Shown here: positions 25,690 through 34,188 of the stretch, one piece after another
How positions within the stretch are numbered: the stretch's first letter is position 1
Layout of the letters: every line of letters begins with the position of its first letter
NCBI GenBank assembly: GCA_902593795.1
Contig: CACJJR010000005.1
Span: forward strand, 35,580-99,579
From: an uncultured Candidatus Actinomarina sp.
Lineage (GTDB): Bacteria > Actinomycetota > Acidimicrobiia > Actinomarinales > Actinomarinaceae
Reading direction: 5' to 3'
Length of the DNA stretch: 64,000 bases
The notes under the pieces: model-generated
Seen by the model: only the letters and a program-made list of their open reading frames with translations
Databases searched by the model: none
What the model was told of the DNA's origin: nothing
Position numbers and translations under genes: made by a program

Positions 25690-26702
25690 TTATCTTTTGA
25701 TATATCCTTAGCATTCAAAAAAGGCATCATTTCTCTTAGACCCTTGCCAACTTCTTCAAGTTGGTGTTTTGAAGCTTCCGCTCTTTTTTCGTTTAAAAAA
25801 GGAGACCCCTCTCTAGCTTGTGCCATCCACTCTTTAGCAAATGCACCAGATTGTATTTCTTCAAGAACTTTTTTCATTTCACCTTTTGTTTCAGAAGTTA
25901 TTATTCTTGAGCCCCTTGAAAAATCACCATATTCTGCTGTATCAGATATTGAATGCCTCATCCACTCAAAGCCACCTTCGTACATCAAATCAACAATTAG
26001 TTTTACTTCATGCAAGGTTTCAAAGTAAGCACTTTCTGGTTGGTATCCAGCTTCCACGAGTGTTTCAAAGCCATTTCTTATTAATTCAGTCAAACCTCCA
26101 CATAGAACAACTTGTTCACCAAATAAATCAGTTTCAGTTTCTTCTTTAAATGTGGTTCTTAAAATACCAGCTCTACCGCCACCAATTGCCGATGCATATG
26201 ACATTGCAATATTTTCAGTATTTCCTGAAGCATCTTTATGAACAGCTACAAGACATGGCATTCCACTACCTTCTGCATAGGTTCTTCTTAAAAGATGACC
26301 AGGGCCCTTTGGAGCAACCATAGCAACAGATAAATCTTCCCTTGGAACTATTTCATTAAAATGAATGTTGAAACCGTGTGCGAAGAGTAGGGTAGCCCCT
26401 TCTTTCATATGCAATGAGATTTCAGAGTTATAAACATCTGCCATAACTTGATCTGGTAAAAGAAGCATTACTATGTCAGCATCTTTAGTTGCATTTTCTA
26501 AGTTTGCGACTTTTAAACCCATTTCTTCAGCTCTATTGAAAGACTCAGATTCCTCTCTTAACCCAACAGTTATATCTACGCCAGACTCATGCAAGTTAAG
26601 TGAATGAGCATGTCCTTGACTACCAAAACCTATTACAGCTACTTTCTTTGACTTTATCAATTCTTGATCTATTGATGAGTCATAAATTATTTTGCTTTCC
26701 AT
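25686..26702 (-). CDS. ilvC: Ketol-acid reductoisomerase (class I)
   Basis: Converts acetolactate or acetohydroxybutyrate to dihydroxyacids. In 338 residues: the Rossmann motif [13 protein letters not shown] (residues ~26-38), [13 protein letters not shown], the metal-binding [15 protein letters not shown] and [19 protein letters not shown], and ISDTAEYG. The loop following beta-2 reads GLREESESF, consistent with NADPH use. It starts 9 bases after ilvN. Confidence 0.95.
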   Translation of the reverse strand: MESKIIYDSSIDQELIKSKKVAVIGFGSQGHAHSLNLHESGVDITVGLREESESFNRAEEMGLKVANLENATKDADIVMLLLPDQVMADVYNSEISLHMKEGATLLFAHGFNIHFNEIVPREDLSVAMVAPKGPGHLLRRTYAEGSGMPCLVAVHKDASGNTENIAMSYASAIGGGRAGILRTTFKEETETDLFGEQVVLCGGLTELIRNGFETLVEAGYQPESAYFETLHEVKLIVDLMYEGGFEWMRHSISDTAEYGDFSRGSRIITSETKGEMKKVLEEIQSGAFAKEWMAQAREGSPFLNEKRAEASKHQLEEVGKGLREMMPFLNAKDISKDK

Positions 26703-26711
26703 ATATCCTCC

Positions 26712-27185
26712 TTACAAATTAGATTGCAGTGCTATTCTTCCACCTCTTACCATTTCTATAATTCCAAAAGGTTTCATCAAAGATTCAAATTTGTCTAGTT
26801 CCTTAGATGAACCTGTTAATTCAAAAATTGCAAAATCCTGTCCTACATCTACGGAAGTAGCATTTGAAAGAGAAGCTTTTTCAATTACAGAAGTTTGAGA
26901 ATCTTTGTTTATAGAAACTTTCAATAATAAAACTTCAGTTTCAATTGTCATAGATGGATCAAGTTCAACTATTTTTATAACATTAACTAATTTGTTTAAT
27001 TGTTTTTTTACTTGTTCAACAGCATCTAGTTCAGTAACTATTGTCATCTTGGATCTGCCTTCAATATTTGTTGGCCCAACGGAAAGAGAATTTATGTTGA
27101 AACCTCTTCTTGAAATAGTTGATGACACCCTTGCTAGAACTCCAGGTTTATCCTCTACTAAAACTGATAAAATTCTCTCACTCAT
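26712..27185 (-). CDS. ilvN: Acetolactate synthase small (regulatory) subunit
   Basis: A 157-residue protein with an N-terminal ACT domain (RILSVLVEDKPGVLARVSST, residues 4-23) and NINSLSVGPTNIEGRSKMTI, then a C-terminal ALS_ss_C domain ending in MVRGGRIALQ. It activates IlvB and confers valine feedback inhibition. It overlaps ilvB by 4 bases, giving coupled translation of the two subunits. Confidence 0.95.
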   Translation of the reverse strand: MSERILSVLVEDKPGVLARVSSTISRRGFNINSLSVGPTNIEGRSKMTIVTELDAVEQVKKQLNKLVNVIKIVELDPSMTIETEVLLLKVSINKDSQTSVIEKASLSNATSVDVGQDFAIFELTGSSKELDKFESLMKPFGIIEMVRGGRIALQSNL

Positions 27186-28894
27186 AAATTTTTAAGATCT
27201 TCTTTATTCATAATTATCTGATCGTTGCTTCCACCTGCAGGCACCATAGGAAATACCATATCATCTGGGTCAACAACACAATCTACCAAAACTGGTTTAT
27301 CGTTTATTTCTAACATTTTGTTAAAAACTTTTTCAACATCAGATTTTTCCATCATTCTCATGCCAATAGCACCCATTGATTCTGCTAATTTAACATAGTC
27401 AGGTGTATCGTGGGTTAGTTCAGAAGCAGAAAACTTACTATTGTAAAATATCTTTTGCCACTGACGTACCATCCCATGGTTACCATTATTAAAAACAACG
27501 ATCTTTATAGGAATATTTTCCGTAGAAGCTGTAATAAGCTCCTGACATGTCATTTGAAAGCATCCATCACCATCTAAAGCCAAAACTAATTTATTTGGGT
27601 ATGCTGTTTTAGCTCCAATTGCACCAGGTAGAGCATAGCCCATTGTTCCTAAACCACCTGAATTTAACCAAGTATTAGGTTCAGTAAAATTCCAGTGCTG
27701 GGAAATCCACATTTGATGTTGCCCAACTCCTGAAACTACAATTGCTTCCTCTTTAGTAAGTTTTTGAAGCTCTTCAAGTACATAAGGAACTTTGAGAGGC
27801 CCCTTGGCTTCTTGTTTGTAAGATAGAGGAAACTTAGATTTCATATCTTTAAGTTCTGATATCCAGCCTTCAGTATCTAGATTTGTGTCGTCAAGTGATT
27901 CTATGAGTCCTTTTATTACACTTTTTGCATCACCAACAATTGGTACTTCTGCATCTCTTACTTTTCCAATCTCTGCAGGATCTATATCTGCGTGAATAAC
28001 TTTTGCATTTTGTGCAAAAAAAGATGGATTAGCAGTTACTCTGTCATCAAACCTAACACCTATTGCAATCAATAAGTCTGCATTTTGGATAGAGGTTGTT
28101 GCGGTATAATTTCCATGCATTCCTGGCATTTCAAGACATAATTCATGTCCATCAGGGAATGCTCCTCTTCCCATAAGAGTAGTAACAACGGGGATTTTAA
28201 ATTTTGTAGCTAAATCGAACAGTTCGGTATTTGCTTTAGAATGAATGATTCCTCCACCAACGTATAAAATCGGTTTTTTAGATTTTTTAATTAAATTTGA
28301 AGCCTGTTGAACCATTTTAGGGTTTGGCTCAAGCGTTGGTTTGTATCCAGGTAGGTCTAATGCACCTGGTTCAACCCAAGAAGCTTGTTGATTAAGAATA
28401 TCTTTTGGTATATCGATTAATACTGGGCCGGGTCTTCCAGTAGTGGCAATATATTTTGCCTCTTTTAAAATCTGAGGTATTTCAGAAGCATCTGTAATTA
28501 AATAATTATGTTTTGTTGCTGCCATTGAAAGGCCAACAGTGTAAGCCTCTTGAAAAGCATCATTTCCAATAGCATCTGATGCTACTTGTCCGGTAATAGC
28601 TAATAAAGGAGTAGAGTCCATTAATGCATTTGCTAAAGGTGTAATTAAGTTTGTTGCACCAGGGCCAGAAGTAGCTATTACAACACCAAGCTCACCTGTT
28701 GCCTGAGCGTATCCTTCAGCCATGTGCCCAGCACCTTGTTCATGTCTAGCGAGTATGTGTCGAATAGGACTATCGTATAAAGGATCATAAGCAGGGAGTA
28801 TTGCACCACCTGGCACACCAAATACTGTAGAAACATTAATATGCTCTAAACCTCTTATTACTAATTCTGCGCCACTTAATTTGTCTTTTGTCAT
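27182..28894 (-). CDS. ilvB: Acetolactate synthase large (catalytic) subunit
   Basis: ThDP- and FAD-dependent enzyme that starts valine, leucine and isoleucine synthesis. In 570 residues: the catalytic Glu in ARHEQGAGHMAEGYA (residues ~49-63), GPGATNLITPLANA, a central FAD domain with GVRFDDRVT, and the ThDP-Mg motif GDGCFQMTCQELITA ... VVFNNGNHGMVRQWQ. The ATG at 28894 lies 17 bases after the T-run of an attenuator terminator, with only a weak AGGA 13 bases upstream. First gene of a 17-gene directon ending at ccmG. Confidence 0.96.
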   Translation of the reverse strand: MTKDKLSGAELVIRGLEHINVSTVFGVPGGAILPAYDPLYDSPIRHILARHEQGAGHMAEGYAQATGELGVVIATSGPGATNLITPLANALMDSTPLLAITGQVASDAIGNDAFQEAYTVGLSMAATKHNYLITDASEIPQILKEAKYIATTGRPGPVLIDIPKDILNQQASWVEPGALDLPGYKPTLEPNPKMVQQASNLIKKSKKPILYVGGGIIHSKANTELFDLATKFKIPVVTTLMGRGAFPDGHELCLEMPGMHGNYTATTSIQNADLLIAIGVRFDDRVTANPSFFAQNAKVIHADIDPAEIGKVRDAEVPIVGDAKSVIKGLIESLDDTNLDTEGWISELKDMKSKFPLSYKQEAKGPLKVPYVLEELQKLTKEEAIVVSGVGQHQMWISQHWNFTEPNTWLNSGGLGTMGYALPGAIGAKTAYPNKLVLALDGDGCFQMTCQELITASTENIPIKIVVFNNGNHGMVRQWQKIFYNSKFSASELTHDTPDYVKLAESMGAIGMRMMEKSDVEKVFNKMLEINDKPVLVDCVVDPDDMVFPMVPAGGSNDQIIMNKEDLKNL

Positions 28895-28911
28895 ATATTT
28901 TTATCGTTCCT

Positions 28912-28941
28912 AAAAAAAAACCCCCCTATTTTTTTGGGAGG
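28912..28941 (-). terminator. Intrinsic terminator in the ilvB leader (attenuator)
   Basis: On the minus strand CCTCCC (28941-28936) can pair with GGGGGG (28926-28921) across a 9-base A-rich loop, with one U-G wobble, and is followed at once by nine T (28920-28912). This is a textbook intrinsic terminator. It sits between a Leu/Val/Ile-rich leader ORF and the ilvB start, reads toward ilvB, and so can only act by stopping transcription before the operon. Confidence 0.85.
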
Positions 28942-28965
28942 CGCTCATCAAAGCAAAATGAGCGC
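28941..28965 (-). promoter_or_regulatory. Leader hairpin between ilv leader stop codon and terminator
   Basis: GCGCTCAT (28965-28958) and ATGAGCGC (28948-28941) form a perfect 8-bp stem with a 9-base loop. The 5' arm begins at the last base of the leader-peptide stop codon, so a ribosome near the stop would cover it. Its 3' arm shares one base with the terminator's 5' arm. An alternative 6-bp pairing of GGTGCT (28983-28978, inside the Leu-Val-Leu codons) with AGCGCC (28945-28940) is also possible. Which pairing acts as antiterminator is not resolved by eye. Confidence 0.7.
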
Positions 28966-29015
28966 TAAATAAGTAATAGCACCAATTTTGAAATGACTAC
29001 ATTTAAATTTTTCAT
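28965..29015 (-). CDS. ilvL: Branched-chain amino acid operon leader peptide
   Basis: A 16-codon ORF, ATG at 29015 to TAG at 28965, encoding MKNLNVVISKLVLLLI. Ten of 16 residues are Leu, Val or Ile, with an uninterrupted Leu-Val-Leu-Leu-Leu-Ile run just before the stop. It is followed by a hairpin, then an intrinsic terminator, then ilvB. This is the layout of ribosome-mediated attenuators such as the ilvBNC leader of Corynebacterium glutamicum. Scarcity of charged Leu/Val/Ile tRNA would stall the ribosome and favour read-through. There is no Shine-Dalgarno; the TATAGT box 8 bases upstream suggests a leaderless or near-leaderless start. Confidence 0.88.
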   Translation of the reverse strand: MKNLNVVISKLVLLLI

Positions 29016-29023
29016 TTAGAATA

Positions 29024-29031
29024 ACTATAGT
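29024..29031. promoter_or_regulatory. Palindromic -10 element shared by divergent ilvL-ilvB and queG-like promoters
   Basis: The octamer ACTATAGT is its own reverse complement, so it gives a TATAGT -10 hexamer on both strands. On the minus strand it is 8 bases before the leader ATG, with CTTTCA 17 bases further upstream as a poor -35. On the plus strand it is 14 bases before the ATG at 29046. This would place both transcription starts within about 20 bases of each other. Confidence 0.5.
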
Positions 29032-29045
29032 AAAGCCAAAAAAAA

Positions 29046-30155
29046 ATGAAAGAAATAAATATTATAAATTTTTTAGAAGACAACGATATTAAATTGTCTT
29101 CTAATTTCAAATTAGGAGTAACTAGCCTTCCTTCTAACATAAATTTTGAAAAAAAAATTAGTGAAATAAAAGATAAACAACTTCATGCAAATATGAAGTT
29201 TACTTTTTCAAAACCAGAATATTCAGGTTTAGCCGACAAATTTAGTTGGGCTAAATCAGCATTACTCTTAACTTACAACTATAAAAATAAAACTCAGCCC
29301 TCAATGCTTGTTTCCCCTGGCTATGGTCAAATAGCTAGGTTTGCAGAAGAAGATTATTATCTTCCTTTAAAAAATAAAATTTTAGAAATTGAAAAAGTAT
29401 TTGAAAATTTAAATGTAAAATTTCAGTCATTTATTGATAATCCAAGTCACTATGATCGTACATTTTTTGTATCTTCAGGACTAGGCTGGCAGGGTAAAAG
29501 CACAATGATGCTTACGCCAGGTTCAGGACCATGGCAATTGCTATCAACTATCTATGTTGATTTTAATTTTAAAGAAAATAAAAATTCGGAATTTTCTTGT
29601 GGAGAATGTAATTTGTGTCAAATTTCATGCCCAACAGGTGCATTAGACATTGATTATAAATTAGATTCAAATAAGTGTATTTCTTACTGGTTACAATCTC
29701 CTGAGATTATTCCATATGAAATAAGAGATGCAATTGGAAATAAGTTTTACGGTTGTGATGATTGCCTAACCTCATGCCCTCCAGGTCAAGAGAACAAAAT
29801 TATTGTTACATTTAATGAAAACCAAAGAGTGAATCTTCAAGAAATTATTGAATCTGACGATGAGCGTTTACTTGAAAAATACTATTGGTTTTATATACCA
29901 AAAAGGAATGCTGAATTTTTAAAAAGAAATGCCATTATTGCATTGGGGAATAATCCTGATAACAGTACTTCAGAATTTTTTAGAAATGTTTATTCGAAAT
30001 TCTCGACGCACTTAAAAATTTATATACTTTGGGCTCTTGTTAAGGATAATAATTTTGAATTGTGTGAACAATTAATTAAATTGTATGATTCAGGTAATCC
30101 AAACATATTGGAAGAATATGAAAAATTAAAAGAAATGATTTCGTTGGTCAAATAA
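29046..30155 (+). CDS. Epoxyqueuosine reductase-like iron-sulfur protein (QueG family)
   Basis: A 369-residue protein. [12 protein letters not shown] resembles the cobalamin-contacting GLGW(I)GK motif of QueG. Two 4Fe-4S clusters are indicated by [17 protein letters not shown] (residues ~179-195) with KCISYW, and by [15 protein letters not shown]-terminal HEAT-like tail follows. QueG reduces epoxyqueuosine in tRNA to queuosine using B12. No other queuosine gene is in the window, so the substrate is inferred from the family. The start is 14 bases after a palindromic -10 shared with the ilv operon. Confidence 0.78.
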   Translation: MKEINIINFLEDNDIKLSSNFKLGVTSLPSNINFEKKISEIKDKQLHANMKFTFSKPEYSGLADKFSWAKSALLLTYNYKNKTQPSMLVSPGYGQIARFAEEDYYLPLKNKILEIEKVFENLNVKFQSFIDNPSHYDRTFFVSSGLGWQGKSTMMLTPGSGPWQLLSTIYVDFNFKENKNSEFSCGECNLCQISCPTGALDIDYKLDSNKCISYWLQSPEIIPYEIRDAIGNKFYGCDDCLTSCPPGQENKIIVTFNENQRVNLQEIIESDDERLLEKYYWFYIPKRNAEFLKRNAIIALGNNPDNSTSEFFRNVYSKFSTHLKIYILWALVKDNNFELCEQLIKLYDSGNPNILEEYEKLKEMISLVK

Positions 30156-30169
30156 TCTATTCTTATTCT

Positions 30170-31831
30170 ATGGCAAAAATATCTGATGATGTAACACAAG
30201 GTGTAAACAAATCTGCTGCGCGTGCAATGCTCCGTGCAGTTGGACTAAAGGATGATGATTTTAATAAATTTCAAGTTGGTATTGTCTCTGCTGGTAATGA
30301 AGTAACACCATGTAATCTTACAGGACCTGAATTATCTGAACATGCAAAGGTAGGAGTTAATGGTCCAGATTCTGCAGGATTAATTTTTTCAACTATTGCA
30401 GTTTCTGACGGTATTTCTATGGGTCATGAAGGGATGAGAGCTTCACTTGTCTCTAGAGAAGTTATTGCAGACTCAGTTGAATTAGTTATGCACGCTGAAA
30501 GATTTGATGGAATGGTTACAATAGCTGGTTGTGATAAGTCGTTACCGGGTATGTTGATGGCTGCAGGAAGAATTAATAGACCAGCCATATTTCTTTATGG
30601 CGGAAGTAGTTTGCCTGGTGTTTACAACGGTAAAGATATATCTATAGTCGATGTTTTTGAAGGTATTGGCGCATATGAAAAAGGAATGATATCAAAAGAA
30701 GATTTATATGAAATAGAGTGTGCAGCATGTCCTGGAGTAGGGTCCTGTGCAGGAATGTTTACCGCAAATACTATGGCATCTGTTGGTGAAGCTATAGGGA
30801 TGAGCTTACCTGGCACTGCGTCAATACCAGCAGAGGATGATAGATTAAGGGTTGCTGCCAAAGAATCAGGTAAACAATTAAATTATTTATTAAAGAACGA
30901 TATAAAACCTCGAGATATTATGACTAAAGATGCGTTCACCAATGCAATAACAACTGTTCTTGCATTAGGAGGTAGTTCAAATGCCGTACTTCATCTTTTA
31001 GCTATCGCTCATGAGTCAAAAATGGATTTAGGTTTAGAATCTTTTGATCAGCTAAGTCGCAATGTACCACATCTTGCTGATATGAAACCATTTGGAAAAT
31101 TTCATATGGTTGATTTAGATAAAATTGGTGGTGTACCTGTTGTTTCAAAAATACTTTTAGAAAATAATCTAATAAATCCAGATTGTTTGACTGTTACTGG
31201 AATGACTGTAGGAGAAAATTTAGAGAAAGTAGAAATACCGAAAAACCAAGATGTTATCAGTTTTCCAGACAATCCAATATCTAATGAGGGAGGCATAGCT
31301 GTTTTGAAAGGCAGTTTGTCACCAAAAGGTTCAGTAGTCAAAACTGCTGGAATTGATGTCAATAATTTTTCAGGACCAGCAAATGTATTTGACAGTGAAC
31401 AAGATGCATTAGATGCACTTTTTAATGGCGATATAGAAAAGGGACAGGTAGTTGTAATAAGAAATGAGGGACCAAAGGGTGGCCCAGGCATGAGAGAAAT
31501 GCTACAAATAACTGCAGCAATCAAAGGTGCTGGGCTTGGCAAAGATGTTTTGTTAATTACAGATGGAAGATTTTCAGGAGGTACAACTGGTTTATGTATA
31601 GGTCATGTAGCTCCCGAAAGTTTTGATAAAGGCCCTATATCTATATGTAAAGATGGAGACATTATCAGTCTTGATATTTCAAACAGAACCATAGATTTAA
31701 ACATATCTGAATCGGAAATGAATAAACGGCTTGGTCTACTTACTCTTCCAGAGCCTCGATATAAATCTGGAGTGCTCTTCAAGTATTCTAAATTGGTCAG
31801 TGGTTCAGACACCGGAGCAGTTACAAATTAA
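30170..31831 (+). CDS. ilvD: Dihydroxy-acid dehydratase
   Basis: Dehydrates dihydroxyacids to the 2-keto acids of valine and isoleucine. In 553 residues it shows the three cluster cysteines in [19 protein letters not shown] and [14 protein letters not shown], plus [12 protein letters not shown] and [19 protein letters not shown]. The Cys pattern is that of the 2Fe-2S type found in actinobacteria. It is transcribed away from ilvB-N-C but close to their shared regulatory region, so the divergent gene pairs belong to one pathway. Confidence 0.95.
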   Translation: MAKISDDVTQGVNKSAARAMLRAVGLKDDDFNKFQVGIVSAGNEVTPCNLTGPELSEHAKVGVNGPDSAGLIFSTIAVSDGISMGHEGMRASLVSREVIADSVELVMHAERFDGMVTIAGCDKSLPGMLMAAGRINRPAIFLYGGSSLPGVYNGKDISIVDVFEGIGAYEKGMISKEDLYEIECAACPGVGSCAGMFTANTMASVGEAIGMSLPGTASIPAEDDRLRVAAKESGKQLNYLLKNDIKPRDIMTKDAFTNAITTVLALGGSSNAVLHLLAIAHESKMDLGLESFDQLSRNVPHLADMKPFGKFHMVDLDKIGGVPVVSKILLENNLINPDCLTVTGMTVGENLEKVEIPKNQDVISFPDNPISNEGGIAVLKGSLSPKGSVVKTAGIDVNNFSGPANVFDSEQDALDALFNGDIEKGQVVVIRNEGPKGGPGMREMLQITAAIKGAGLGKDVLLITDGRFSGGTTGLCIGHVAPESFDKGPISICKDGDIISLDISNRTIDLNISESEMNKRLGLLTLPEPRYKSGVLFKYSKLVSGSDTGAVTN

Positions 31832-31836
31832 ATAAC

Positions 31837-32607
31837 ATGATTTTTATTTCGGATGTCCACTATCAATTAGATCATCTTAACTCTTTGCCTAAAAACAAGG
31901 GTCCAGTTGTAATATTAGGTGATTTAATTAACTGGATTGATTACAGAGATGGACAAGGGATTGCTATGGATGTATTTGGAAAAGATAATGTTGAAAAATT
32001 AGTTAACTTGCGAAAAGAACATAGGTTTGATGAAAGAAAAAGTCTCTGGAAAGAACTTTATCAAAGTGATCCAGATGAAATATCTAAAAAAATGCAAGAT
32101 GCTATTTTAAAACAATATGAAGATGTTTTTAGTGTACTTAAGAATTATGAAGTTTGGTTTATACCTGGCAATGTAGATGATGTAAATATTATGAATTCAT
32201 ATACAAACAATTCAATTAAGAATGTAGATGGTCTAATCGTGGAATACAATAATAAAAAAATTGGATTTGCAGGCGGTGGTGTTCCAACACCAATTAATGC
32301 TAGAGGTGAAATTGATGAAGATACTTTTTCTGAAACATTGTCCACATTAAGAGAATCAGAAATTATTTGTACGCACGCACCACCATTAGTCGATGAATTA
32401 GTAACGGATGTTATAACAAATAAGATTGAACAAGGATGGCCAGCTTTAAAAGAATTTATTGAAAAGTATCAGCCCCAGTATTCATTATTTGGTGATGTTC
32501 ATCAGCCAAAAGCTTCAAATTGGGTAATAAAATCAACAAAGTGTATTAATGTAGGTTATTTTCGAGCAACTAATCAATATTTAGAATTATCATCAATTTA
32601 TATATGA
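31837..32607 (+). CDS. Calcineurin-like metallophosphoesterase
   Basis: A 256-residue protein with the metallophosphoesterase metal ligands in order: ISDVH (Asp6, His8), LGDLINW (Asp29), PGNVDD (Asn), CTHAPP (His) and FGDVHQP (His). The substrate is unknown; class III phosphoesterases include cyclic nucleotide and nucleotide-sugar hydrolases. It follows ilvD by 5 bases and overlaps the ROK kinase by 4, so it is probably co-transcribed with both. Confidence 0.82.
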   Translation: MIFISDVHYQLDHLNSLPKNKGPVVILGDLINWIDYRDGQGIAMDVFGKDNVEKLVNLRKEHRFDERKSLWKELYQSDPDEISKKMQDAILKQYEDVFSVLKNYEVWFIPGNVDDVNIMNSYTNNSIKNVDGLIVEYNNKKIGFAGGGVPTPINARGEIDEDTFSETLSTLRESEIICTHAPPLVDELVTDVITNKIEQGWPALKEFIEKYQPQYSLFGDVHQPKASNWVIKSTKCINVGYFRATNQYLELSSIYI

Positions 32608-33518
32608 ATTGCTTATCATTTGACGTTGGAGGCACAACTGTAAAATACGGTTTGATAAATTCATCTCACAAAGTTTTAAAGAAAGATAAGTTTCCTACAC
32701 CAGCAAATGAAGAAGAATTAATTTATTTGTTTTCTAAAATTATCGAAGATAATTTATCAGATATTTCAAAAATTTCAGTGGCGATGCCAGGATACGTAAG
32801 TGTAGCAAACAACAAATATTTGTACGGCCCACATTTACAATATGATATTGATTTTTCAAAATTAACAAATTTTTCAGAATACGATTTTTATCTAGACAAT
32901 GATGGCAATGTGGCAGCTTATTGTGAATATATATTAAATTATAAAAACAAATATTCTAATTTAATAATGTTAACTTTTGGCACAGGAGTCGGTGGGGGAA
33001 TAATATCTGAAGGTAAATTATTAAGAGGACAAGGAAATGCAGGTGAGATAGGGCATATGCTTACCTCTAATGATAGAGAAGTCGAAGGCGACAGTGGAAA
33101 AAGAGGTAGTTTTGAGCTATCTGTTGCTGCATCAGTATGGACAAAGAAATGTATGGAATTAACCAAGAAAAATCATGATTCAGAACTTTCCAAAAAATTT
33201 GCTATCAAAAATGTTGGGTCAGTACTGTTTGATAATGAACTGAGTTTAACAAATTCAGAAACTGCTGTTAGAGATGAAATAATTCAAAACATCTCAAATG
33301 GACTGTTAAGTTTATTTGAAATTTTCGACAATGAAGCTTTTGTTCTTGGGGGAACTATGTCTTCTGAACCTTTTGATTTAATTAAGCTTATACAAAGTGA
33401 TATAAAGAATAGATTTAAATTTCCATCTCGAAATTTCCCTAATATATTTATTGCTTCAGAAGGAGAAGATTCCGGAATAATTGGTGCAGCAGCTTTAGCT
33501 TTTAATGAACAAAATTAA
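32604..33518 (+). CDS. ROK-family sugar kinase
   Basis: A 304-residue actin-like ATPase-fold protein. Phosphate-1 motif is SFDVGGTTVKYGL (residues ~5-17); FYLDNDGNVAAY provides the catalytic Asp; FGTGVGGGIISEGKLLRG and NAGEIGHM are ROK signatures. The usual zinc-binding CxCGxxGCxE element after GHM is replaced by TSNDREVEGDSGKRGSFE, so zinc is probably absent. It could be a glucokinase, possibly polyphosphate-using as in some actinobacteria, but specificity is unproven. It overlaps the next gene by 14 bases. Confidence 0.83.
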   Translation: MNCLSFDVGGTTVKYGLINSSHKVLKKDKFPTPANEEELIYLFSKIIEDNLSDISKISVAMPGYVSVANNKYLYGPHLQYDIDFSKLTNFSEYDFYLDNDGNVAAYCEYILNYKNKYSNLIMLTFGTGVGGGIISEGKLLRGQGNAGEIGHMLTSNDREVEGDSGKRGSFELSVAASVWTKKCMELTKKNHDSELSKKFAIKNVGSVLFDNELSLTNSETAVRDEIIQNISNGLLSLFEIFDNEAFVLGGTMSSEPFDLIKLIQSDIKNRFKFPSRNFPNIFIASEGEDSGIIGAAALAFNEQN

Positions 33519-34188
33519 TTCTGTTTTACTGCCTGGGTCATTTTTCACATATGATTATGTTGAAAAAACAAAAAAATTAACTTCACTAGAAATTGATACT
33601 ATATATTTTTATGATCATACGGTAAATCCTGTTGATAAGAATCTAGAGGTTTATCAGTTAATAGATGGACTTTATAAGCTCTACGATATTGTAAAAAATG
33701 ATATAAGTTTGGGTGTATGTGTATTGAATATTAATTCAAGACCTCATCAGACTTTGTTTGAGGATTATATAAATAAATTACTAGACATAAAAAATTTTAA
33801 ATTAGGAATTGGAACTGGTGATGATAAATTTGAAAAAAGAATGAATTTTTCAAACAATGTTGAACAAATTATAAATGAAGTAAAGTCTTCAAAAAAATTT
33901 GCATCAAACAATACTCAATTATTTATTGGAGGAAATTCAAAAGAAAAACTTAATTTCATGAAAAAGTATGATCTAGGAATAAATCAATGGATGGGTACTA
34001 AAAAAGCTTTTCAAGAAAAAGAGTCAATATACAATAAAATAAAACATCCTTTAGGAAGATTGAGTATATGCTTGAATCCTTATAAACCAATTATTTTCAA
34101 AAGTGATTTGAGTTATGAAAAAATATTTGTATTAAAAGATTCAAATAATGAGATTTTTTATAAAACACTAGATAATATTTTTAAATGA
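33505..34188 (+). CDS. Short, divergent luciferase-like (LLM) family protein
   Basis: A 227-residue protein that keeps parts of the LLM fold: a start like LLPGSFFTYDYVEK, LGVCVLNINSRP, the barrel motif FKLGIGTGDDKFEKR and QLFIGGNSKEKLNFMKKYDLGINQWMG. It is about 100 residues shorter than typical LLM oxidoreductases, apparently missing the insertion and part of the barrel. F420 or FMN binding is uncertain. It is tightly packed between the ROK kinase and an aminotransferase (4-base overlap). Confidence 0.65.
   Translation: MNKINSVLLPGSFFTYDYVEKTKKLTSLEIDTIYFYDHTVNPVDKNLEVYQLIDGLYKLYDIVKNDISLGVCVLNINSRPHQTLFEDYINKLLDIKNFKLGIGTGDDKFEKRMNFSNNVEQIINEVKSSKKFASNNTQLFIGGNSKEKLNFMKKYDLGINQWMGTKKAFQEKESIYNKIKHPLGRLSICLNPYKPIIFKSDLSYEKIFVLKDSNNEIFYKTLDNIFK

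Noticed and set aside
25744-26149. Plus-strand ORFs of 94 and 102 codons
   Set aside because: They are shadows of ilvC, which has all family motifs on the minus strand.
28895-29015. T-box alternative for the ilv leader
   Set aside because: No T-box consensus is present and the leader ORF with tandem Leu/Val/Ile codons explains the terminator better.
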